64,000 nt of DNA from Methylotenera_A sp046598525 (lineage in GTDB: Bacteria > Pseudomonadota > Gammaproteobacteria > Burkholderiales > Methylophilaceae). The DNA is taken from NCBI GenBank assembly GCA_046598525.1, contig JBKJIJ010000020.1, positions 1 to 64,000 on the forward strand. The letters are read 5' to 3'. Shown one piece after another: positions 1 to 7,826 of the stretch; position 1 is the first letter of the stretch; each line of letters opens with the position of its first letter. A model generated the notes under the pieces. The model worked only from the letters and a program-made list of their open reading frames with translations, was not told where the DNA came from and did not search any database. The translations under genes and the position numbers were made by a program.

Positions 1-43
1 GGCGTTAGCAGATGCTGCGCGTGAAAACGGCCTGTCATTCTAA
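1..43 (+). CDS. rplR: 50S ribosomal protein L18, C-terminal end (partial)
   Basis: The window opens inside this gene. The visible 13 codons read ALADAARENGLSF and stop with TAA at 41-43. This matches the usual L18 C terminus, and L18 precedes S5 in the spc operon. L18 binds 5S rRNA in the central protuberance of the large subunit. The 5' part lies outside the window, so the gene is cut by the window edge rather than broken. Confidence 0.85.
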   Translation, partial: ALADAARENGLSF

Positions 44-58
44 GAAGCGAGACAGATA

Positions 59-568
59 ATGGCTAGAGAAATCGAACAACAACAGCAAACCGATGGTTTG
101 CGTGAAAAAATGATTACGGTTAACCGTGTAAGTAAAACAGTTAAAGGTGGTCGTATTATGAGTTTCGCTGCATTGACTGTTGTCGGTGATGGTGATGGTG
201 CGGTTGGCATGGGTAAAGGCAAGGCACGTGAAGTTCCAGTTGCTGTACAAAAAGCCATGGATGAAGCGCGTCGCGGCATGCTTAAAGTGAATTTAAACAA
301 CGGTACTTTGCACCACGCTGTTACTGGTGTGCATGGCGCTGCTAAAGTGTTTATTCAACCAGCTTCTGAAGGTACTGGCATTATTGCTGGTGGTGCAATG
401 CGCGCAATCTTTGAAGTAATGGGCATTACAAACGTGGTTGCTAAATGTATCGGTTCTACGAATCCTTACAACTTAGTGCGTGCCACATTGAATGGTCTTG
501 AATCAATGAACACACCATCTGAAATTGCTGCTAAACGTGGTAAATCAATAGAAGAAATTAGAGGCTAA
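59..568 (+). CDS. rpsE: 30S ribosomal protein S5
   Basis: 169 residues, the normal length for S5. S5 sits at the back of the 30S body near helix 34 and contributes to decoding accuracy and translocation. The N-terminal double-stranded-RNA-binding-like domain is visible (VNRVSKTVKGGR followed by GMGKGKAREVP), then the C-terminal S5 fold with GTNNPYNL-like residues near 145. It follows L18 by 15 bp and its stop overlaps the L30 start (TAATG), as expected for translational coupling in the spc operon. Confidence 0.98.
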   Translation: MAREIEQQQQTDGLREKMITVNRVSKTVKGGRIMSFAALTVVGDGDGAVGMGKGKAREVPVAVQKAMDEARRGMLKVNLNNGTLHHAVTGVHGAAKVFIQPASEGTGIIAGGAMRAIFEVMGITNVVAKCIGSTNPYNLVRATLNGLESMNTPSEIAAKRGKSIEEIRG

Positions 569-780
569 TGATGGTTAAAGCAAATGCAAAAGCAACTACA
601 GTTGCAACACCAATCAAAGTAACGTTGGTAAAAAGCGTAATTGGTCGTATTGAGTCACATAAAGCGACTGTTAAAGGCTTAGGCTTACGTCGTATGCACC
701 ACACAGTTGAGTTGCAAGATACGCCAGCAATTCGTGGCATGATCAACACAGTTGGTTATCTGTTAAAGGTAGAGGGATAA
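568..780 (+). CDS. rpmD: 50S ribosomal protein L30
   Basis: 70 residues, slightly longer than the usual 58-62 because of an extended N terminus before the conserved IKVTLVKSVIGR segment. The motif GLGLRRMHHTVE is diagnostic of L30. The first ATG overlaps the rpsE stop codon; a second ATG follows at 571, so the mature start may be one codon later. The TAA stop at 778-780 overlaps the rplO ATG by one base, which points to coupled translation. Confidence 0.96.
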   Translation: MMVKANAKATTVATPIKVTLVKSVIGRIESHKATVKGLGLRRMHHTVELQDTPAIRGMINTVGYLLKVEG

Positions 781-1220
781 TGCAATTAAATACAATTAAG
801 CCTGCAGAAGGCGCTAAGAAAAATCCTCGCCGTGTTGGTCGTGGTATTGGTTCTGGTTTAGGTAAAACAGCTGGTCGCGGTCATAAAGGCCAAAAATCTC
901 GTACTGGTGGTTTCCATAAAGTTGGTTTTGAAGGCGGTCAAATGCCTTTACAACGTCGTTTACCAAAGCGTGGTTTTAAATCAATGACTAAAAAAGATAC
1001 CGCACATGTGCGTACTTCAGAATTAAACAATTTACCAGTTGATACGATTGATTTGTTAGTTTTAAAACAAGCAAACGTGGTTTCTGGCAATGTGTTGGCT
1101 GCAAAAGTATTTTTGTCTGGTGAAATCACTAAAAAACTTAACCTAACTGGTTTGTTATTGACTAAAGGCGCTCGCGCTGCAGTTGAAGCAGCTGGTGGTA
1201 AAGTTGTTGACGCTGAATAA
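780..1220 (+). CDS. rplO: 50S ribosomal protein L15
   Basis: 146 residues, typical for L15, a 23S rRNA-binding protein needed late in 50S assembly. The basic, glycine-rich N-terminal arm is clear (GRGIGSGLGKTAGRGHKGQ), followed by the globular domain and a C-terminal GARAAVEAAGGKV segment. It overlaps rpmD by one base and is followed 22 bp later by secY, the standard spc-operon order. Confidence 0.98.
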   Translation: MQLNTIKPAEGAKKNPRRVGRGIGSGLGKTAGRGHKGQKSRTGGFHKVGFEGGQMPLQRRLPKRGFKSMTKKDTAHVRTSELNNLPVDTIDLLVLKQANVVSGNVLAAKVFLSGEITKKLNLTGLLLTKGARAAVEAAGGKVVDAE

Positions 1221-1242
1221 CTAATAAGATTAGAGAATAGTA

Positions 1243-2562
1243 TTGGCTCAAGATAGTCTTTTAGGTGCGGTAGGTAAAATGAGCGAGCTGAAAAGCCGCT
1301 TGTGGTTTGTGCTAGGTGCATTGGTTGTATACCGTTTAGGTGCACATATACCAGTTCCTGGTATTGATCCTACCGTTTTAAAACAACTGTTTGACTCGCA
1401 AAGTGGCGGTATCTTGGGCATGTTTAACATGTTCTCTGGCGGCGCGCTTTCACGCTTTACTGTGTTTGCATTAGGTATTATGCCGTACATCTCGGCCTCT
1501 ATTATTATGCAACTGCTTTCTGTGGTTTCTCCAAAAATGGAGCAGCTTAAGAAAGAGGGTGAAGCAGGTCGTCGTACTATTACTAAATATACACGTTACG
1601 GCACGGTAGTTTTAGCCACTTTCCAAGCATTAGGTATTGCCATTGCTTTAGAAGGTCAGGCTGGTTTGGTGTTAGATCCAGGTATGGCGTTTAGATTGAT
1701 TGCTGTAGTAACGCTAGTTAGCGGAACAATGTTTTTGATGTGGTTAGGTGAGCAAATTACTGAGCGCGGTATTGGTAACGGTATTTCTATTATTATTTTC
1801 GCGGGTATTGTTGCTGGCTTGCCAAGTGCTGTTGGTGGAACGTTAGAGCTAGCTAGAACTGGTGCTTTTTCAATACCATTAGTGATGTTCTTGTTTATCG
1901 CTATTTTGTTGGTAACCGCTTTAGTAGTGTTTGTAGAACGTGGTCAACGCAAAATTACTGTTAACTATGCTAAACGTCAAGTTGGCAACAAGGTTTATGG
2001 CGGTCAAACGACGCATTTGCCTTTAAAGCTAAATATGGCAGGTGTTATTCCTCCGATTTTCGCTTCAAGTATTATTTTGTTTCCAGCTACATTAGCGGGT
2101 TGGTTTGGTAGTAGTGAGAGCTTGTACTGGTTAAAAGACATTAGTAATGTGTTGTCACCAGGTCAGCCAATTTACATTTTGTTTTTTGCTGCAGCAATTA
2201 TGTTCTTCTGTTTCTTCTACACGGCGTTAGTTTTTAACCCTAAAGAAACAGCTGATAATTTAAAGAAAAGCGGTGCATTTGTTCCTGGTATTCGTCCGGG
2301 TGATCAAACTGCAAAGTATATCGATAAGATTATGGGTCGTTTAACACTGATAGGCGCTTTTTACATTACCTTAGTGTGCCTGTTACCAGAGTTCTTAATC
2401 TTGAAGTTTAATACCCCGTTCTACTTTGGTGGTACTTCACTATTGATTATTGTAGTAGTAACAATGGACTTTATGACGCAAGTGCAATCTCATTTGATGT
2501 CGCATCAATACGAAGGCTTACTTAAAAAAGCGAATTTTAAAGGTAACCCAGGTTCGAAATAA
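1243..2562 (+). CDS. secY: Protein translocase subunit SecY
   Basis: 439 residues with about ten hydrophobic segments, the channel-forming subunit of the SecYEG translocon in the inner membrane. Visible landmarks are RLGAHIPVPGID after the first membrane span, the cytoplasmic loop FVERGQRKITVNYAKRQ, and the GIRPGDQTAKY segment. The gene starts with TTG at 1243; no in-frame ATG lies upstream that would preserve spacing, and TTG gives the conserved N terminus. It closes the spc part of the cluster. A pair of hairpins follows before rpmJ. Confidence 0.98.
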   Translation: MAQDSLLGAVGKMSELKSRLWFVLGALVVYRLGAHIPVPGIDPTVLKQLFDSQSGGILGMFNMFSGGALSRFTVFALGIMPYISASIIMQLLSVVSPKMEQLKKEGEAGRRTITKYTRYGTVVLATFQALGIAIALEGQAGLVLDPGMAFRLIAVVTLVSGTMFLMWLGEQITERGIGNGISIIIFAGIVAGLPSAVGGTLELARTGAFSIPLVMFLFIAILLVTALVVFVERGQRKITVNYAKRQVGNKVYGGQTTHLPLKLNMAGVIPPIFASSIILFPATLAGWFGSSESLYWLKDISNVLSPGQPIYILFFAAAIMFFCFFYTALVFNPKETADNLKKSGAFVPGIRPGDQTAKYIDKIMGRLTLIGAFYITLVCLLPEFLILKFNTPFYFGGTSLLIIVVVTMDFMTQVQSHLMSHQYEGLLKKANFKGNPGSK

Positions 2563-2571
2563 TTTTAATTA

Positions 2572-2624
2572 GTTCAATGCAAGGCTGCATTGAACAATAA
2601 GATGATAGTAATAATTCATCTTTT
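2572..2624 (+). promoter_or_regulatory. Two tandem hairpins between secY and rpmJ
   Basis: A perfect 10-bp inverted repeat GTTCAATGCA/TGCATTGAAC (2572-2595, 4-base loop) is followed at once by AAGATGA/TCATCTT (2599-2622) ending in TTTT. The second could act as a weak terminator or attenuator between the spc and alpha parts of the operon; the first lacks a T-run. The role is inferred from structure and position only. Confidence 0.5.
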
Positions 2625-2709
2625 GATTTAACAAGAGCGCGGATTATTTTCTGTGTTGTGTGGTTTAAAAAGTAATATATTTTAAAATTAAGTAGTGTAG
2701 AGGTAAATT

Positions 2710-2823
2710 ATGAGAGTTCGTGCATCAGTTAAAGCATTGTGCCGCAATTGTAAAGTTGTTCGTCGCCGTGGTGTGGTACGTATTATTTGTACAGATCCAC
2801 GTCACAAACAACGTCAAGGTTAA
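2710..2823 (+). CDS. rpmJ: 50S ribosomal protein L36
   Basis: A 37-residue protein starting MRVRASVKALCRNCK and ending RHKQRQG. It carries the zinc-ribbon ligands of the C+ type (Cys11, Cys14, Cys27, His32). L36 is the smallest large-subunit protein and stabilises 23S rRNA near the peptidyl transferase side. It sits between secY and rpsM as in many proteobacteria. The start follows an AGAGGT-like ribosome-binding site. No infA lies next to it, although several betaproteobacteria have infA here. Confidence 0.95.
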   Translation: MRVRASVKALCRNCKVVRRRGVVRIICTDPRHKQRQG

Positions 2824-2832
2824 ATTGGAATA

Positions 2833-2886
2833 AACAGTTTGTGCTTCTTGCTTTTTTAGGCATTGAAAAAAACCGTACAAACTGTT
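2833..2886 (+). promoter_or_regulatory. Perfect 10-bp inverted repeat in the rpsM leader
   Basis: AACAGTTTGT at 2833-2842 and ACAAACTGTT at 2877-2886 pair perfectly around a 34-base loop, in the 124-bp gap just upstream of rpsM. In Escherichia coli this position holds the alpha-operon leader bound by repressor S4. The sequence here is unlike that leader, so only the position and a structured leader are supported. Confidence 0.45.
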
Positions 2887-2947
2887 AAAATTTAAGGCTT
2901 TTTTATTTTGGTCGCTACAAGTTGCGATTTGTTTTTGGAGTTAAAGT

Positions 2948-3310
2948 ATGGCTCGTATTGCTGGGGTTAATATCCCGAATAACAAACATGCAGAAATCGC
3001 ATTAACAGCGATTTTTGGTATTGGTAGAAACACAGCGCAAAAGATTTGTGCTGCAGCTGGTGTTTTAGTTAATACTAAAATTAAAGATCTTAACGATGCT
3101 GATGTTGAGAAACTGCGTGACGAAGTTGCCAAAGTAAAAGTTGAAGGTGATTTACGTCGTGAAGTATCGATGAACATCAAGCGTTTGATGGACTTAGGCT
3201 GCTACCGTGGTGTGCGTCATCGTCGTGGTCTGCCAGTTCGCGGTCAACGTACCAAAACCAATGCGCGTACGCGTAAGGGCCCAGTTAAAGCAATTAAGCA
3301 AGCTAAGTAA
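2948..3310 (+). CDS. rpsM: 30S ribosomal protein S13
   Basis: 120 residues. S13 lies in the 30S head and contacts tRNA and the 50S subunit across bridge B1. The N terminus MARIAGVNIPNNKHAEIALTAIFGIG, the helix-hairpin-helix part, and the basic C-terminal tail (GVRHRRGLPVRGQRTKTNARTRKG) are all present. It is the first gene after the long rpmJ spacer and is preceded by a TTGGAG ribosome-binding site. Confidence 0.98.
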   Translation: MARIAGVNIPNNKHAEIALTAIFGIGRNTAQKICAAAGVLVNTKIKDLNDADVEKLRDEVAKVKVEGDLRREVSMNIKRLMDLGCYRGVRHRRGLPVRGQRTKTNARTRKGPVKAIKQAK

Positions 3311-3371
3311 TTAGCGGTTTAATTTTTTAAGATTCGTTTTAAGTAAGACTTATAGGTAAGGACAGTACAAC

Positions 3372-3761
3372 ATGGCAAAAGCTAATGTACGCGTAAGAAA
3401 AAAAGTTAAAAAGAATATTGCTGAGGGCATTGCTCACGTGCACGCTTCATTTAACAACACCATTATTACAATTACTGATCGTCAAGGTAATGCGCTTTCA
3501 TGGGCAACATCAGGCGGTCAAGGCTTTAAAGGCTCACGTAAGAGTACACCATTTGCGGCCCAAGTGGCGGCAGAGGTTGCTGGTAAATCAGCACAAGAGT
3601 CTGGAGTTAAAAATTTAGAAGTGCGCATTAAAGGTCCAGGCCCAGGCCGTGAATCTGCAGTACGTGCACTTAATGCTGCTGGTTTTAAGATTACCAGCAT
3701 TACTGATGTGACGCCTGTGCCGCACAACGGCTGCCGTCCACCTAAAAAACGTCGCATTTAA
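3372..3761 (+). CDS. rpsK: 30S ribosomal protein S11
   Basis: 129 residues. S11 forms part of the 30S platform near the E site. Characteristic segments are GIAHVHASFNNTIITITDRQGN, GGQGFKGSRKSTPFAAQ, and the C terminus DVTPVPHNGCRPPKKRRI, which is almost invariant in bacteria. It lies 61 bp after rpsM and 27 bp before rpsD. Confidence 0.98.
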   Translation: MAKANVRVRKKVKKNIAEGIAHVHASFNNTIITITDRQGNALSWATSGGQGFKGSRKSTPFAAQVAAEVAGKSAQESGVKNLEVRIKGPGPGRESAVRALNAAGFKITSITDVTPVPHNGCRPPKKRRI

Positions 3762-3788
3762 GCGCAAAAAGATTACTGGAGAATTACT

Positions 3789-4418
3789 TTGGCTAGAAAC
3801 TTAGATCCTAAATGCCGTCAGTGCCGCCGTGAAGGTGAGAAATTATTTTTAAAAGCTGAAAAATGCTTTACGGATAAATGCGCAATTGAAAAACGCAATT
3901 TCCCACCAGGACAGCATGGTCAACGTCGTAACTCACGTTTGTCAGACTACGGTGTTCAATTACGTGAAAAACAAAAAGTACGTCGTATTTACGGTGTATT
4001 AGAAGGTCAATTCCGTAGCTACTACGCTGAAGCTGATCGTCAAAAAGGTATTACTGGTGAAAACTTACTTCAACTTTTAGAGTGTCGTTTAGATAACGTT
4101 GCATTCCGTATGGGTTTAGGTGGTTCACGTACTGAAGCGCGTCAAATCGTGCGTCACAACAGCATTAAAGTAAACGGTAAACGTGTGAATATTCCTTCAT
4201 ACCAGGTTAAAGCGGGTGATGTTGTTTCTGTTGCAGAAGCTTCAAAAGCGCAATTACGTATTAAAGGCGCGCTTGAAGCGGCTGAACAACGTGGTTTCCC
4301 ATCTTGGTTAGAAGTAGATGTTAAAGCCTTTACAGGTACATTTAAATCTAAACCACAGCGTGATGATTTGCCTTCAACCATTAACGAATCATTGGTCGTT
4401 GAGTTGTATTCTAAGTAA
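3789..4418 (+). CDS. rpsD: 30S ribosomal protein S4
   Basis: 209 residues; a primary 16S rRNA-binding protein, and in enteric bacteria the translational repressor of the alpha operon. The N-terminal cysteine cluster (CRQC near residue 9, then C26 and C31) marks the zinc-binding form. The S4 RNA-binding fold follows (RLDNVAFRMGLGGSRTEARQIVRHNSIKVNG). The start codon is TTG at 3789, preceded by GGAG. The stop codon lies inside a 14-bp hairpin. Confidence 0.98.
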   Translation: MARNLDPKCRQCRREGEKLFLKAEKCFTDKCAIEKRNFPPGQHGQRRNSRLSDYGVQLREKQKVRRIYGVLEGQFRSYYAEADRQKGITGENLLQLLECRLDNVAFRMGLGGSRTEARQIVRHNSIKVNGKRVNIPSYQVKAGDVVSVAEASKAQLRIKGALEAAEQRGFPSWLEVDVKAFTGTFKSKPQRDDLPSTINESLVVELYSK

Positions 4419-4440
4419 TTAGTTTTAACTAATTACTTAG
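4411..4440 (+). promoter_or_regulatory. 14-bp hairpin covering the rpsD stop codon
   Basis: CTAAGTAATTAGTT (4411-4424) and AACTAATTACTTAG (4427-4440) pair perfectly around two bases, or leave a six-base loop if the two innermost pairs open. The rpsD TAA (4416-4418) is inside the left arm. No T-run follows, so a role in mRNA processing or differential rpoA expression is more likely than termination. Confidence 0.55.
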
Positions 4441-4478
4441 CTTTAAAACTTACTCACCCAATAACGTCAAGGAATTTT

Positions 4479-5465
4479 ATGCAAAACAACCCAACTGAAT
4501 ATTTAAAGCCGCGTGTTGTTGACGTAGAAGTCATTACACCATTGCGCGCTCGCGTTACGCTTGAGCCAATGGAGCGTGGTTTTGGTTATACATTAGGTAA
4601 CGCACTACGTCGTGTTTTATTGTCATCTATCCCTGGCTTCGCTATTACTGAAGTTAAAATTGATGGCGTTGTACATGAGTATTCAACTATTGATGGCGTG
4701 CAAGAAGATGTTGTAGACATTTTACTTAACCTTAAAGGTGTTGCTTTAAAGTTAAACAATAAAACGGAGACTATTCTTACGCTAAGCAAGTCTACAGAAG
4801 GTGTTGTGATTGCTGGTGATTTTGATACTGGTCATGATGCTGAAATTGTTAATCCAAATCATGTTATTGCCCACTTAACAAAAGGTGGCAAGCTGAATTT
4901 GGAAGTTAAAGTTGCAATGGGTCGTGGTTATCAACCAGTTCCTGCGCGTCAAAAGAATGATGAAGAAGACCGCGTATTAGGTTTTATCATGGTTGATGCG
5001 TCATTTAGCCCAATCAACAAAGTAAGTTATCAAGTTGAAAGCGCACGTGTTGAACAACGTACTGACTTAGACAAATTGGTAATGGATGTTGAAACCAATG
5101 GTGTAATTGAGCCAGAACAAGCGATTCGCGATGCGGCACGTATTTTAATTGGTCAATTATCTGTATTTGCCAACTTAGAAGGTTCGCCTAACGAAGTGGA
5201 AGTGAAATCAGCACCACAAGTTGATCCAATTCTATTGCGTCCAGTGGATGATTTAGAGTTAACAGTGCGTTCAGCCAATTGCTTAAAAGCGGAAAATATT
5301 TTCTACATTGGTGATTTAATCCAACGTAGCGAAAATGAACTATTAAAAGCACCTAACTTAGGTCGCAAATCTTTAAATGAAATTAAAGATGTACTGGCAA
5401 CTAAAGGCTTAACATTGGGTATGAAATTAGAAAACTGGCCGCCAGTTGGTCTAGAAAAAGTGTAA
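4479..5465 (+). CDS. rpoA: DNA-directed RNA polymerase subunit alpha
   Basis: 328 residues, the standard length. The N-terminal domain (about 1-235) assembles the polymerase and includes GYTLGNALRRVLLSSIPG; the C-terminal domain (about 250-328) binds UP elements and activators and contains RSANCLKAENI and the helix-hairpin-helix NLGRKSLNEIKD. Set between rpsD and rplQ as in nearly all proteobacteria. Preceded by AAGGAA. Confidence 0.98.
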   Translation: MQNNPTEYLKPRVVDVEVITPLRARVTLEPMERGFGYTLGNALRRVLLSSIPGFAITEVKIDGVVHEYSTIDGVQEDVVDILLNLKGVALKLNNKTETILTLSKSTEGVVIAGDFDTGHDAEIVNPNHVIAHLTKGGKLNLEVKVAMGRGYQPVPARQKNDEEDRVLGFIMVDASFSPINKVSYQVESARVEQRTDLDKLVMDVETNGVIEPEQAIRDAARILIGQLSVFANLEGSPNEVEVKSAPQVDPILLRPVDDLELTVRSANCLKAENIFYIGDLIQRSENELLKAPNLGRKSLNEIKDVLATKGLTLGMKLENWPPVGLEKV

Positions 5466-5482
5466 TTAAGCTTACGCTTAAT
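5465..5482 (+). promoter_or_regulatory. Short hairpin abutting the rpoA stop codon
   Basis: ATTAAGC (5465-5471), loop TTAC, GCTTAAT (5476-5482). Like the hairpin at the rpsD stop, it begins at the stop codon and lacks a T-run. It could mark an RNA processing point; this is inference. Confidence 0.35.
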
Positions 5483-5507
5483 ATTTAAAGAAAATTAAGG
5501 AATTACT

Positions 5508-5897
5508 ATGCGTCACGGTAATAGCAATCGTAAATTAAATCGTACTAGCAGCCATCGTGCCGCTATGTTCCGCAACATGTCTGTATCTTTGTTACGTCAT
5601 GAAATCATCAGAACGACTTTGCCTAAAGCAAAAGAGTTACGTAAATTTGCCGAGCCATTGATTACATTAGGTAAAAATGCAACTTTAGCAAATCGTCGCT
5701 TAGCATTTAGCCGTCTACGTGATCGCGATATTGTTGGTAAACTTTTTGGTGAATTAGGCCCACGTTATTTAGCGCGTAACGGAGGCTACTTACGTATCCT
5801 TAAATGCGGTTTCCGTAATGGTGACAATGCACCTATGGCTTTAGTTGAATTAGTGGATCGTCCAGATAGATCAGCAGAAGTTTTAACTGCAGACTAA
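5508..5897 (+). CDS. rplQ: 50S ribosomal protein L17
   Basis: 129 residues; the last gene of the alpha operon. The N terminus MRHGNSNRKLNRTSSHRAAM and the LPKAKELRKFAEPLIT segment are diagnostic. L17 binds 23S rRNA near the exit tunnel. Preceded by TTAAGGA and followed by the terminator that ends the superoperon. Confidence 0.98.
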   Translation: MRHGNSNRKLNRTSSHRAAMFRNMSVSLLRHEIIRTTLPKAKELRKFAEPLITLGKNATLANRRLAFSRLRDRDIVGKLFGELGPRYLARNGGYLRILKCGFRNGDNAPMALVELVDRPDRSAEVLTAD

Positions 5898-5915
5898 GTC
5901 AGCGCAATATCAAAT

Positions 5916-5942
5916 AAAGCCAGCTATATGCTGGCTTTTTTG
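5916..5942 (+). terminator. Intrinsic terminator of the ribosomal superoperon
   Basis: AAAGCCAGC, loop TATAT, GCTGGCTTT followed by more T residues. Nine-base-pair stem directly after rplQ. It faces the convergent glutaredoxin-like gene and could serve both. Confidence 0.9.
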
Positions 5943-5946
5943 TTAT

Positions 5947-6186
5947 CTAATCGCGTAAAAATTGCACAACATCTTGTGCATTAAATGGCCAGTTTAATTC
6001 TGCTTTATTATCTTCACGTCGTAATACTGGAATTCTTGTGCCATACCTTATTAAAAGCGGCTCACTCTCGGTAATTTCGACAATTTTGAACGAATTAATA
6101 GCCAGATCATTTAATATGGCTATGGCGTTATCGCATAAATGGCAATGCGAAGTACTGTAAAGCGTGAAGGTTTTGCTTATTGTCAT
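5947..6186 (-). CDS. Glutaredoxin-family protein
   Basis: About 79 residues. The N terminus TFTLYSTSHCHLCDNAIAIL has the thioredoxin-fold CxxC active site (Cys-His-Leu-Cys), and a cis-proline motif RIPVL lies in the middle, as in the small glutaredoxin-like DUF836 group. It is probably a cytosolic thiol-disulfide protein; its substrate is unknown. I chose the ATG at 6186 over an in-frame TTG at 6201. It is convergent with rplQ and divergent from mgtE. Confidence 0.8.
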   Translation of the reverse strand: MTISKTFTLYSTSHCHLCDNAIAILNDLAINSFKIVEITESEPLLIRYGTRIPVLRREDNKAELNWPFNAQDVVQFLRD

Positions 6187-6213
6187 TAATTTTAAGAACA
6201 ATTGGTAATTGCC

Positions 6214-6235
6214 TGAATATTAAACTAAATATTCA
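6214..6235. promoter_or_regulatory. 8-bp inverted repeat in the divergent glutaredoxin/mgtE promoter region
   Basis: TGAATATT, six-base spacer AAACTA, AATATTCA: a perfect dyad in the 132-bp divergent gap. It has the shape of an operator for a dimeric regulator. No known consensus was recognised. Confidence 0.35.
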
Positions 6236-6318
6236 AGTTATTTCATCTATAAAACAGCATATCCATATACAATTAATCATAATATTTTTTACGCCGCAAT
6301 CCGCTTTAAGGTTTTTGT

Positions 6319-7767
6319 ATGTCAGACAGACCAGAAATTAGAGATAGTCAAAAAGAAAGCTTGGGCGAAAGCCTGCAGCAAGTGATTGCCATACTCGAAA
6401 AGCATCGATTAGTTGAAAATTTGGTGCATAAGCAAGATATGCCAAAGCATGACCTGGTTGAGTTGCTGGTACATAAGCAAAATCTAAATGAGCTGCAAAA
6501 GAAGCTAGATCTATTACACCCTGCTGACGTTGCCTATATTTTAGAAGCGCTACCGTTAGATGAGCGGCTTAAAGTATGGGAGTTGGTAAAAGCCGAGCGT
6601 GATGGCGAAATTCTGCTGGAAGTATCGGATTCAGTTAGGCAGACTCTTATTGCTGATATGGATTCAGAAGAGTTGCTGGCTGCTGCTGAGCAGCTAGACA
6701 CGGATGAGCTGGCAGACTTAGCACCTGACTTACCAAAAGACGTGCTGCAAGACTTGATGGATAGTCTTGATTCGCAAAATCGCGAACGCTTGCAATCGGC
6801 TTTGTCTTATCCTGATGATGCGGTGGGCGCGCTGATGGATTTTGATATTGTTACCATTCGCGAAAATATTACACTTGAGGTAGCGCTGCGTTATTTACGC
6901 CGGCTTGGCAGCTTGCCAGATCATACCGATAAGCTATTTGTAGTTGATAGAAACGATATATTGCTGGGTGTTTTGCCGCTTAAGCGCATGGTGGTGAATG
7001 ATTTAGATGTGAATGTGGCCGATGTAATGGCCGAAGATGCGGTGTTATTTCGCCCTGAAGATATTGCCGATGATGCCGCAAAAGCGTTTGAGCGTTATGA
7101 CTTGGTAACCGCGCCAGTAGTGGATGCTAACAAAAAGTTAATTGGCAGAATTACCGTTGATGCGGTGATGGATTTTATTCGTGATGAAGCGGATAGCGAT
7201 AAATTATCCATGGCGGGTTTGCGCGAAGAGGAAGACTTTTTCGCCTCTGTTTGGAAATCGGTACAAAACCGTTGGGCTTGGTTGGCGATTAACTTAATCA
7301 CAGCGCTAGTTGCATCGCGCGTGATTGGTTTATTTGAAGACTCAATTGAAAAAATTGTGGCTTTAGCGGCCTTAATGCCGATTGTGGCCGGCATTGGCGG
7401 TAACTCGGGTAATCAGACTACCACTATGATTGTGCGCGGCTTGGCGCTTGGGCAGGTGTCCACACACAATATGAAATCATTAGTCACCAAAGAGCTAGGT
7501 GTGGCCTTGCTAAATGGCTTGATTTGGGGCGGTGTTTTAGCCTTGATTGCCTATGCGCTTTATAATAATTATCAACTAGGCTTGGTGATGATGGCGGCCA
7601 TGACGCTTAATTTGCTATTAGCGGCCATTATGGGTGTGATGATTCCGTTGGTGATGAATAAATTAGGTCGCGACCCAGCGGTTGGCTCTAGCGTACTGAT
7701 TACCGCCGTGACAGATAGTGGCGGATTCTTTATTTTCTTAGGCATTGCCACCATATTTTTAATATAG
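6319..7767 (+). CDS. mgtE: Magnesium transporter MgtE
   Basis: 482 residues. MgtE is a dimeric inner-membrane Mg2+ channel gated by its cytosolic domains. The N-terminal superhelical domain spans about 30-150 (LHPADVAYILEALPLDERL), two CBS domains about 150-280, and five membrane segments follow from about 310. The signature PIVAGIGGNSGNQTTTMIVRG and the C-terminal TDSGGFFIFLGIATIF mark the pore region. No M-box riboswitch was recognised in the short upstream gap. An AAGG ribosome-binding site precedes the ATG. Confidence 0.95.
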   Translation: MSDRPEIRDSQKESLGESLQQVIAILEKHRLVENLVHKQDMPKHDLVELLVHKQNLNELQKKLDLLHPADVAYILEALPLDERLKVWELVKAERDGEILLEVSDSVRQTLIADMDSEELLAAAEQLDTDELADLAPDLPKDVLQDLMDSLDSQNRERLQSALSYPDDAVGALMDFDIVTIRENITLEVALRYLRRLGSLPDHTDKLFVVDRNDILLGVLPLKRMVVNDLDVNVADVMAEDAVLFRPEDIADDAAKAFERYDLVTAPVVDANKKLIGRITVDAVMDFIRDEADSDKLSMAGLREEEDFFASVWKSVQNRWAWLAINLITALVASRVIGLFEDSIEKIVALAALMPIVAGIGGNSGNQTTTMIVRGLALGQVSTHNMKSLVTKELGVALLNGLIWGGVLALIAYALYNNYQLGLVMMAAMTLNLLLAAIMGVMIPLVMNKLGRDPAVGSSVLITAVTDSGGFFIFLGIATIFLI

Positions 7768-7826
7768 CGCGCCAGTTGTTTCGTGACTTCGCCTAACCCT
7801 CTAATTTAAAAGTAGCCTTAGCTGAT

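Noticed and set aside
6202..6318. Mg2+ riboswitch before mgtE
   Set aside because: The gap is too short and AT-rich, with only a small dyad and no M-box-like helices or terminator.
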